From: Xanthomonas arboricola
GTDB taxonomy: Bacteria > Pseudomonadota > Gammaproteobacteria > Xanthomonadales > Xanthomonadaceae
Assembly (NCBI RefSeq): GCF_002940665.1
Contig: NZ_MIGY01000001.1
Coordinates: 558,001 to 622,000 of the forward strand
DNA length: 64,000 nt
Direction of reading: 5' to 3'
This document shows positions 58,313 to 64,000 of the stretch, piece after piece; positions within the stretch are counted from its first letter, which is position 1; each line of letters starts with the position of its first letter. The position numbers were made by a program, and so were the translations under genes. The notes under the pieces were generated by a model. That model worked only from the letters and a program-made list of their open reading frames with translations. It ran no database searches and was not told the origin of the DNA.

Positions 58313-58514
58313 GTGCCACGAGCGCGTTCCAGCCAGAGCTAAGCCGATCTTCTTATGCCCAGGACCCGATCTCCAAAAAACGCGCTGCGGTTGGATGTCA
58401 GTTCTTCGAATGGCAAGTATTACGTAACTCACATAACTAGATCCGCATCGCTCACGTTCTCTCTTGCAAGCAAGCTCACTTGGTTTTCCCGCACATTCCA
58501 TCTTCCAAGCTGAG

Positions 58515-58528
58515 TTGATCGAGATCAA
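58515..58528. promoter_or_regulatory. FNR/Anr box
   Basis: TTGATCGAGATCAA is a perfect match to TTGAT-N4-ATCAA. It lies 140 bases upstream of the AtpC-like start. A class II placement (-41.5) would put transcription start near 58563. It suggests activation at low oxygen by an FNR/Anr-type protein. Confidence 0.7.
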
Positions 58529-58539
58529 GGCAGAAGTGT

Positions 58540-58556
58540 ATGGTGCACTGCACCAT
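58540..58556. promoter_or_regulatory. 17-bp dyad over the predicted -10 region
   Basis: ATGGTGCA and TGCACCAT flank a single base. If the FNR box works at -41.5, the dyad covers the -10 area, a classic place for a repressor or second regulator. Confidence 0.45.
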
Positions 58557-58667
58557 GGAACATGAGATGGACATCGTTGGGCGTTCCCTGCAGTGCCCAG
58601 TCGTGCCGCAGCAAGAAAGAAAGGCTGTTGTGAAACAACAGTGCCAGACCGTTCAAGGAGTTTTGAA

Positions 58668-59210
58668 ATGAAGCTTGGTGGAAACCTATCACTCGTTGCA
58701 GGTGCTGCCCAGAGCGGCGAAGCCTCTTCGGTTAAGGCCTCAGACGAGTACGACATGCACTCGCACACCTCAGCTCACCCCAGACCCGACTTCATCACCA
58801 ACGCACAGCAGACGTTCGCGCTGACCGTAGTGAGTCTGACGGGAGCCCAGTGGGAGGGGAACGTTCGGGAGGTCAGTCTTCCAGGGGAACAGGGTCGATT
58901 TGGCGTGATGGCAAGACATACGCCAATGCTGAGCACGCTGCGCGAGGGCATGATCCTCATCTATCCGGAAACGAGCGAGCCGCCTTTCCAGCTGTATGTA
59001 TCAGGGGGCTTCGTCGAGGTCCAACCGACTCACGTCACCGTTCTGGCTGACTTGGCGCTGAGAAGCGAAGACCAGGACAAGGCGAGGGCCGAAGTCGCGA
59101 GAAATGCCGCGAACTCTCCCATGGCGACATCTTTCACGGATGACGCTTATGCTCAAACGCATACCGAGCTTATGCATCGCTTCGGGGCAAGCCCACGCGC
59201 CAAGCCTTGA
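58668..59210 (+). CDS. Orphan F-ATPase epsilon-subunit-like (AtpC) protein
   Basis: 180 residues from ATG 58668, with AAGGAG eight bases upstream. Residues about 45-135 match the AtpC beta-sandwich (FALTVVSLTGAQWEGNVREV, then GRFGVMARHTPMLSTLREGM, FVEVQPTHVTVLADLAL). A helical tail follows (EDQDKARAEVARNAANS). An extra 45-residue N-terminal segment is not typical. No other ATP synthase gene is nearby, so this is not the housekeeping copy. It is followed after 69 bases by a DASS transporter, a probable operon. Its role is unknown; modulation of ATPase or coupling to the transporter is speculation. Confidence 0.78.
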   Translation: MKLGGNLSLVAGAAQSGEASSVKASDEYDMHSHTSAHPRPDFITNAQQTFALTVVSLTGAQWEGNVREVSLPGEQGRFGVMARHTPMLSTLREGMILIYPETSEPPFQLYVSGGFVEVQPTHVTVLADLALRSEDQDKARAEVARNAANSPMATSFTDDAYAQTHTELMHRFGASPRAKP

Positions 59211-59279
59211 TGACTGGAGCCACTGCGCATATCGCTTCAAGCGTTCTCCGCTTGTTGGACAGTCAAAAGAGGGCCGGTC

Positions 59280-60785
59280 ATGCCAAGTCGCTTCAAAGCA
59301 GCATTTACGTATTTCAATCAGGCGGTTCCGTTCAAGCTTCCTCAGGCCTTGGTGACAACGGCGGTGCTTATCGCATTGCTATTGCTTCCATGTCCTGAAG
59401 GACTGACGCCCAAGGCTTGGGGGTTGGTCGCCATTTTTCTGACCACGATCATCGCAATCATCCTCAAGGTAATGCCCATTGGGGTTATGGCGATGATGGC
59501 CCTTGTCATCGTCGCACTGTCCCAAGTCACCTCAACCAACTCGAAGGGTGCGATCACTGACGCGCTTTCTAGTTTCTCGAGCCCGCTCATCTGGCTGATC
59601 GTGGTTGCGATCTTGATTTCGCGTGGTCTGAAGAAGACGGGCTTGGGAAACCGCATCGGAATGTTGTTCATTGCGTTGCTGGGTAAGCGGACCCTGGGCA
59701 TCGGATACGGCCTGACGATCTGCGAACTCTTGCTCGCCCCCTTTACACCCAGCAATACCGCGCGTGGCGGGGGCATTGTTCACCCGATCATGAGGTCGAT
59801 TGCCAACTCGTTCGATTCTGACCCGGCGAAAGGCACGCAGGGCAAGGTCGGAACCTACTTGGCGTTGGTGAATTACCATGCCAATCCCATCACGTCGGCA
59901 ATGTTCCTCACCGCCACAGCACCCAACCCGCTGGTGGTCGACTATGTCGCCAAAGCGACCAACCAACAGCTGCACCTGTCCTGGACGACTTGGGCCCTCT
60001 GCATGTTTCTACCCGGGTTGGCCTGTTTGATCATCATGCCTCTGGCCATTTATCTGCTCTCTCCTCCGGAACTGAAAGTCACTCCCAACGCAGTCGATTT
60101 CGCCAAGGGTCAATTAAGGCAGATGGGCGCGCTGACGGCGAAAGAAAAAGTGATGATCGGGACCTTTGGCTTGCTGTTGGTCCTTTGGGCCAACGTGCCC
60201 GCGATGATTTTCGGTGCCTGGTGGACCTTGGATCCCACCGTTGTCGCATTCGTCGGCTTGTTTGCGCTGATCATCACCGGCACCTTGGACTGGGACGATG
60301 TGCTTTCCGAAAAAAGTGCCTGGGATACGCTGGTGTGGTTTGGCGCACTGGTGATGATGGCCGAGCAGCTCAACAAGCTGGGCGTGGTTGGCTGGTTTAC
60401 CGAGGCAATGAAGGGCGCCATCATCGCGAGTGGAATGGGATGGAAAGCGATCGCCGGCGTGCTCGTCTTAGCCTTTGTCTTTTCCCATTACCTGTTCGCA
60501 AGCACGACCGCCCACATCAGCGCGATGCTGCTTGCGTTCTTAGGCGTGGGGGCACTGCTCATCCCCCCGGACTACGTCATTCCCTTCATGCTCATGATGA
60601 CTGCGTCTTCGGCGATCATGATGACACTGACTCACTACGCCACCGGCACCTCGCCCATCGTCTTCGGCAGCGGCTACGTCAGCTTGGGCACTTGGTGGAA
60701 GATCGGACTCGTCATGTGCCTGCTTGAGCTCCTCATCTTCGGGCTCGTCGGAAGCATGTGGTGGAAAATCCTTGGCTTCTGGTAA
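59280..60785 (+). CDS. DASS-family (CitT/TtdT-type) anion transporter
   Basis: 501 residues, about 12 membrane segments. The two DASS substrate/cation motifs are visible: SNTARGGGIVHPIM in the first hairpin and ASTTAHISAML in the second. SNTARGG is typical of the dicarboxylate/tricarboxylate exchangers (2-oxoglutarate/malate, citrate/succinate, tartrate/succinate). Such exchangers often serve anaerobic growth, which agrees with the upstream FNR box. It is co-directional with the AtpC-like gene. Substrate choice cannot be made from sequence alone. Confidence 0.9.
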   Translation: MPSRFKAAFTYFNQAVPFKLPQALVTTAVLIALLLLPCPEGLTPKAWGLVAIFLTTIIAIILKVMPIGVMAMMALVIVALSQVTSTNSKGAITDALSSFSSPLIWLIVVAILISRGLKKTGLGNRIGMLFIALLGKRTLGIGYGLTICELLLAPFTPSNTARGGGIVHPIMRSIANSFDSDPAKGTQGKVGTYLALVNYHANPITSAMFLTATAPNPLVVDYVAKATNQQLHLSWTTWALCMFLPGLACLIIMPLAIYLLSPPELKVTPNAVDFAKGQLRQMGALTAKEKVMIGTFGLLLVLWANVPAMIFGAWWTLDPTVVAFVGLFALIITGTLDWDDVLSEKSAWDTLVWFGALVMMAEQLNKLGVVGWFTEAMKGAIIASGMGWKAIAGVLVLAFVFSHYLFASTTAHISAMLLAFLGVGALLIPPDYVIPFMLMMTASSAIMMTLTHYATGTSPIVFGSGYVSLGTWWKIGLVMCLLELLIFGLVGSMWWKILGFW

Positions 60786-61237
60786 ATAGGCCCACGGACA
60801 CGGCGCGTGGCGCTGCGCCTCACAACGGAGTATTTGCCATAGTGGAGTAACACCTTCGCATTCCGCACGAGATGCGGCCAGACAGGCCACTCAACATTTT
60901 CAAGGAATCCAACAAAGCACGTATATCGATGTCGTTCCGCCATTGGCTTAGGGCCAGAACGTTGTCCTTGCGGCGAAACCTCTGCGCGTCAACGGCGTTG
61001 AACTAACTGTCAGAGTTGTCAAGTGGCCAAACAGCAGCACACATCACTGGCTTGTGTCCTGCAGGAGAATCAGGGCCTTGGTCATTAATCCGACCATCAT
61101 CTGTCCGCCACCTGGTTACTGCCGAGAGCCCTTCAATTTTCCGCGACTATTAAGTGGAAAGCGAGACCGACAAGTCTGGCGAGAGCGGTTCTACCCGAGC
61201 TCGCCTCTTCTACGCAGTCCAAGAACCAGAGGAAAAA
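60786..61237. other. Gap between transporter and integrase relic
   Basis: About 450 bases without a recognisable gene; probably decayed island sequence. Confidence 0.45.
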
Positions 61238-61534
61238 TCACCCCGCCGGGGCCGACGCAGTGAAGCGCCGGCCGCTCTCGTGATTGACGCTTTGACCCTT
61301 TGCACCCTGGCGTACGAAGAAGCCAGGCACCCCACCGATGGTCTCGATGTCCTCCAGTCGGAGCTGGGCGATTGGATTGATGCGAGCGCCCGGATAGAGG
61401 CCCAGGATCGGGCCAAACCAGCGATGCGGATATTCGGGCACTTGTTTCGGAAGTTTCACCAGCAGGCCGGCCGGGCGCGACATCATCAGAGGCTTGGGCA
61501 AGATTGATACCTCGATTGATACCTCAGGGGGCAT
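61238..61534 (-). pseudogene. Relic of a tyrosine recombinase (integrase)
   Basis: Reads HRWFGPILGLYPGARINPIA, then QLRLEDIETIGG. This is the first catalytic-Arg region of phage/island integrases (L.LYTGAR..EI.QLR.EDI). The following text drifts out of frame (SGRRFTASAPAG then stop), and the downstream HxxR and Tyr motifs are not found. It lies 67 bases from tRNA-Gly, the usual place for an island integrase. Confidence 0.78.
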
Positions 61535-61601
61535 CGCTCGGAATCATCAATCGGCCGAAATATCCAACCTAGTCAATCACTTAGAGACCTGGCGGAAGCT
61601 C

Positions 61602-61675
61602 TGGAGCGGGCGATGGGAATCGAACCCACGTCAGTAGCTTGGGAAGCTACAGCTCTACCATTGAGCTACGCCCGC
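61602..61675 (-). tRNA. tRNA-Gly (anticodon CCC)
   Basis: On the minus strand a full cloverleaf is seen: acceptor GCGGGCG/CGCCCGC, D-arm GCTC/GAGC, anticodon stem GTAGC/GCTAC with loop TTCCCAA (CCC at 34-36), T-loop TTCGATT, discriminator T and an encoded CCA at 61602-61604. The integrase relic lies just beyond its 3' end, consistent with use as an attachment site. Confidence 0.95.
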
Positions 61676-61730
61676 ACGGCGTTGCGAGAGTTTAGGCGGG
61701 TGCGGGGGCCGGGCGCAATGCACAGATGTG

Positions 61731-61756
61731 ACGAGGGCAGGTTGCCCGGCCCTCGT
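61731..61756 (-). terminator. Hairpin after the autotransporter gene
   Basis: ACGAGGGC/GCCCTCGT with a 10-base loop lies 24 bases after the stop of the esterase gene. There is no T-run, so it is a weak or factor-assisted terminator. Confidence 0.5.
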
Positions 61757-61779
61757 TTGCAACGCGTGTGGTGCGTGGA

Positions 61780-63597
61780 TCAGAAGTTGCCGCTGAAATT
61801 CACGAACAGCGTCGCGTCGCGGGCGCTGCGCTGGGCGGTGGTGGTGCTCAGGCCGATGTTGCTCTGCAGGCCCCACAGGCCGGTGCGGGCGCCCAGCACG
61901 ACGGTCGCGTAGTTGCGATCGAAGTTCTGGCCCGGGACGGTGTACATGCCCACTTCCGGCATCGACTGCAGCCAGGCGCTGGCTTCGGTGCCGTCCTTGA
62001 ACTCGTGGTCGTAGGTCGCCTGCAGGTACGGCTTGACCATTGCACCATCCAGGCGCACCTGGAAGCCGATGCGGCCGACCATCGAGTCGATGTCCTGATC
62101 GGCGTAGCCCAATGCGGTGGAGCTTTCGTTGCTCTCGGTGTAGCCATCGAGCTTGAGCTTCTGCCAGGTCAGGCCGACCACCGGGCCGTACTTGACGTTG
62201 CCTTCGCCCAGCGAATAGCCGGCGTTGACCGCGGCAGTGAGATTGCTGCCGTCCGGCGAGCCGCTGTGCACGCGGGTGGCCGGCCCCAGCTGCACTTCGC
62301 GGTCGACGTCGTAGCTCAGCCAGCTGTAGCTGACCTGCGCGTTGACCCAGACCGGGCCGGTGTACCAGCCGAAGAAGCCGCCCAACGTGGTGTCGTCCTG
62401 CTTGAAGCTGCCGTTACGGTTGCCGAAGTCGGCGTCCATGCTGCCGAAGCCGGCAAAGCCGCCGAACACCAGGTCGCCCGCAGTCCAGTCCACACCGAAC
62501 AGGCCGGCCGGGGCCATGCCGTCGTACAGATCGGCGTGGTCGTAACGCTGCATGTCGCCACGCACGCTACCCCACCAACGCAGGCCATCGGCGTCCGGCT
62601 TGCCGTCCAGATGCCAGGCCACCTGGTCGGCACGCGCGCGGCCGATCGCCTGCGCCGAATGCGTGAGCACCTGCTGCAGACGCGGCGCTTCCAGCAGCGA
62701 GATGGCGTACTCGCCCAGGATCTGGTGGGTGGCGGTGGTCGGGTGGATGCCATCGGCGAACACATAGGTGTTGGGCGCGTTGGCGGCGACCAGGCTGGTC
62801 GGGTTGCAGGCCGGCAGCGGCACGGCGGGGTTGCAGGCGGTGCTGGTGACGTTGCTGAAGCCGTAGGTGCCCGGATCGGCGACCACTTCCTGCAGGATGT
62901 GGAAGGTGTCGACCGGGATCACGCGCAGGCCGGCCGACCGCAGGCCATTGAACAATGCGGTGTTGTAGGCGGTTGCCGCAGCAGTGCCCTGCGCCATCGC
63001 GGCGGCACCGCCGGCACGGAAGCGCGGGGTGATGCCCACGTCCGGAATGGTCGGCACCATCACATAGCGCGCGCCGGCGGCCTGCAAGGCGCCGACCGCA
63101 CCGACCTGCGCAGTGACCGCGTTGCCGATGATGGCCTGCGCCTGGGCCGGCACAGCTGCAGCGGCGAGCAGATCGTTGGCGCCGCCCCATACGGTGTAGA
63201 GCGCATTCGGGTTGGCCTGGCCGCCGTTGGCGCTCAGGTAGGTGTTGATCTGGCTGGTCACCGAAGGCGCGGCACCGAGCACGCTGGTCGAACCGGCCTG
63301 GATGCGGGCACCGCCGGCGGCGTAGTTGTCGCCGGTCTGGCCATTGCCGTTGGGCGCGGCATTGGTGCCGTAATGGTCGGCGACGTACTCGGCCCAGACC
63401 CAGCCCGGGTTGGTGGTGAACTTGCCGGTGACGGCGCGCGAGGCGGCCGGCAGCAACGGGTTGTAGTAACCGCTGTCGGTGAGGCTGTCACCGAAGAACA
63501 CGGTCTGGTCGAACTCAGACGCGGCCATGGCCGGGGTGGCCGCAATGGCGATGGCCACGGCCATCAGGGAACGGATCGGGCGAAGGGTTGAAGCCAT
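61780..63597 (-). CDS. GDSL esterase autotransporter (EstA type)
   Basis: 605 residues. A signal peptide ends PAMAA. The SGNH/GDSL passenger covers about 29-310, with nucleophile Ser38 (FFGDSLTDSG), block III GGANDLL and the C-terminal Asp/His in DGIHPTTATH. A type V autotransporter barrel covers about 325-605, ending in Phe (LFVNFSGNF). Such proteins stay anchored with the esterase facing outside and hydrolyse short- to medium-chain esters. Length and order match Pseudomonas EstA and Xanthomonas homologues. It is divergent from thiS. Confidence 0.93.
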   Translation of the reverse strand: MASTLRPIRSLMAVAIAIAATPAMAASEFDQTVFFGDSLTDSGYYNPLLPAASRAVTGKFTTNPGWVWAEYVADHYGTNAAPNGNGQTGDNYAAGGARIQAGSTSVLGAAPSVTSQINTYLSANGGQANPNALYTVWGGANDLLAAAAVPAQAQAIIGNAVTAQVGAVGALQAAGARYVMVPTIPDVGITPRFRAGGAAAMAQGTAAATAYNTALFNGLRSAGLRVIPVDTFHILQEVVADPGTYGFSNVTSTACNPAVPLPACNPTSLVAANAPNTYVFADGIHPTTATHQILGEYAISLLEAPRLQQVLTHSAQAIGRARADQVAWHLDGKPDADGLRWWGSVRGDMQRYDHADLYDGMAPAGLFGVDWTAGDLVFGGFAGFGSMDADFGNRNGSFKQDDTTLGGFFGWYTGPVWVNAQVSYSWLSYDVDREVQLGPATRVHSGSPDGSNLTAAVNAGYSLGEGNVKYGPVVGLTWQKLKLDGYTESNESSTALGYADQDIDSMVGRIGFQVRLDGAMVKPYLQATYDHEFKDGTEASAWLQSMPEVGMYTVPGQNFDRNYATVVLGARTGLWGLQSNIGLSTTTAQRSARDATLFVNFSGNF

Positions 63598-63754
63598 GGG
63601 AGTGCCTGCTCAAGGTAGTGTGGAACTGGACCGGACCTGCTGACGTACGCCGGCGAATGGCGCATGGTTTCACCCTCGCCGCCCGCGCTCACGCTGCATT
63701 GCCGCATAACGCAAAAACGCGCGCCCTGACGGCACGCGATGCCACAATGATGAC

Positions 63755-63955
63755 ATGAACATTCAACTCAACGGCACCCCGCGAGACATTCCCGACGACC
63801 TGCTGCTGGCAACCCTGCTGGAGCAGGAAGGTCTTGCACAACGGCGCGTGGCGGTGGAGATCAATGGCGAAATCGTGTCGCGCGGGCGGCATGCCACGCA
63901 CCGGTTGCGTGCCGGCGATGTGGTGGAGATCGTGCACGCGCTGGGCGGCGGTTGA
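63755..63955 (+). CDS. thiS: ThiS, sulfur carrier for thiamine biosynthesis
   Basis: 66 residues, ubiquitin-like fold, ending in the required Gly-Gly (HALGGG). ThiF adenylates and thiocarboxylates this tail, and ThiG uses the sulfur to build the thiazole ring. MNIQLNGTPRDIPDDLLLATLL and VAVEINGEIV are typical. The next gene, probably thiG, would start beyond the window. Confidence 0.95.
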   Translation: MNIQLNGTPRDIPDDLLLATLLEQEGLAQRRVAVEINGEIVSRGRHATHRLRAGDVVEIVHALGGG

Positions 63956-64000
63956 TGCGACGCGCAGGCCGGCGCAGCTGCGCGCGATCGGTGATAATCG

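Noticed and set aside
58668..59210. Housekeeping atpC of the F-type ATP synthase
   Set aside because: No other atp genes nearby and an atypical N-terminal extension; treated as an orphan paralogue.
61768..63591. 607-codon plus-strand frame opposite the autotransporter esterase
   Set aside because: Gly/Val/Gln-rich mirror image; GDSL protein is clearly the real gene.

Overview
The window reads as a chromosomal segment of a Xanthomonas-type gammaproteobacterium. The support is the type IV pilus gene order (pilR end, pilB, pilA, pilC, pilD, coaE), a PilD without the usual cysteine tetrad, the ColRS-rimK-glgX block, FecA-type TonB receptors, a GDSL autotransporter esterase and thiS, in GC-rich DNA. 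No CRISPR array, rRNA or intact insertion sequence was seen. All gene calls come from reading translated sequence and motifs; no database search was possible.

Layout. 1-6.4 kb: type IV pilus cluster and coaE, with a visibly AT-richer patch from the start of pilB through pilA into pilC, a sigma-54-type promoter for pilA and the end of the sigma-54 activator pilR. 6.5-12.1 kb: a secreted RHS/YD-repeat protein with an AT-rich variable tip and a tiny following ORF, then a structured leader, a 22-codon leader ORF and a SymE-like toxin gene. 12.2-19.6 kb: conserved block with ColS/ColR, a small exported protein, RimK, GlgX, an H-NS-type protein and an unknown. 20.6-25.2 kb: two tandem chemoreceptors, both ending in WQEF, followed by a gene relic.

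25.5-61.5 kb is accessory. It holds a BAAT-type hydrolase with a LytS/LytT-type two-component pair. It then holds a heme/iron block (29.2-45.6 kb). On the plus strand this reads FecI, FecR, STN-TonB receptor, a hemophilin-like secreted hemophore, Slam, heme oxygenase, and a DUF454-TonB fusion. A BLUF photoreceptor and a second TonB lie in the middle. On the minus strand a second FecI-FecR-receptor set leads into a di-heme peroxidase. Three Fur-like boxes with a shared TGA(T/A)TCTC core sit before the two sigma genes and the second tonB. Next come a lipoprotein, a GAF/degenerate-GGDEF protein with decayed paralogue fragments, two large hybrid histidine kinases, a low-GC unknown, a sorbosone-dehydrogenase/PEBP fusion, an adh relic, and an FNR-box-controlled AtpC-like/DASS-transporter pair. 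An integrase relic beside tRNA-Gly(CCC) marks the right edge. 61.7-64 kb returns to core-type genes: the autotransporter esterase and thiS.

How the parts fit. The 29-38 kb genes form a complete inferred heme-scavenging route. Slam exports the hemophore, the receptor takes heme from it using TonB energy, heme oxygenase releases iron, and the receptor's STN domain signals through FecR to the ECF sigma factor. Hemophilin/Slam/heme-oxygenase loci are known elsewhere. The Has-like sigma/anti-sigma control and the DUF454-TonB fusion are the parts I consider unusual.
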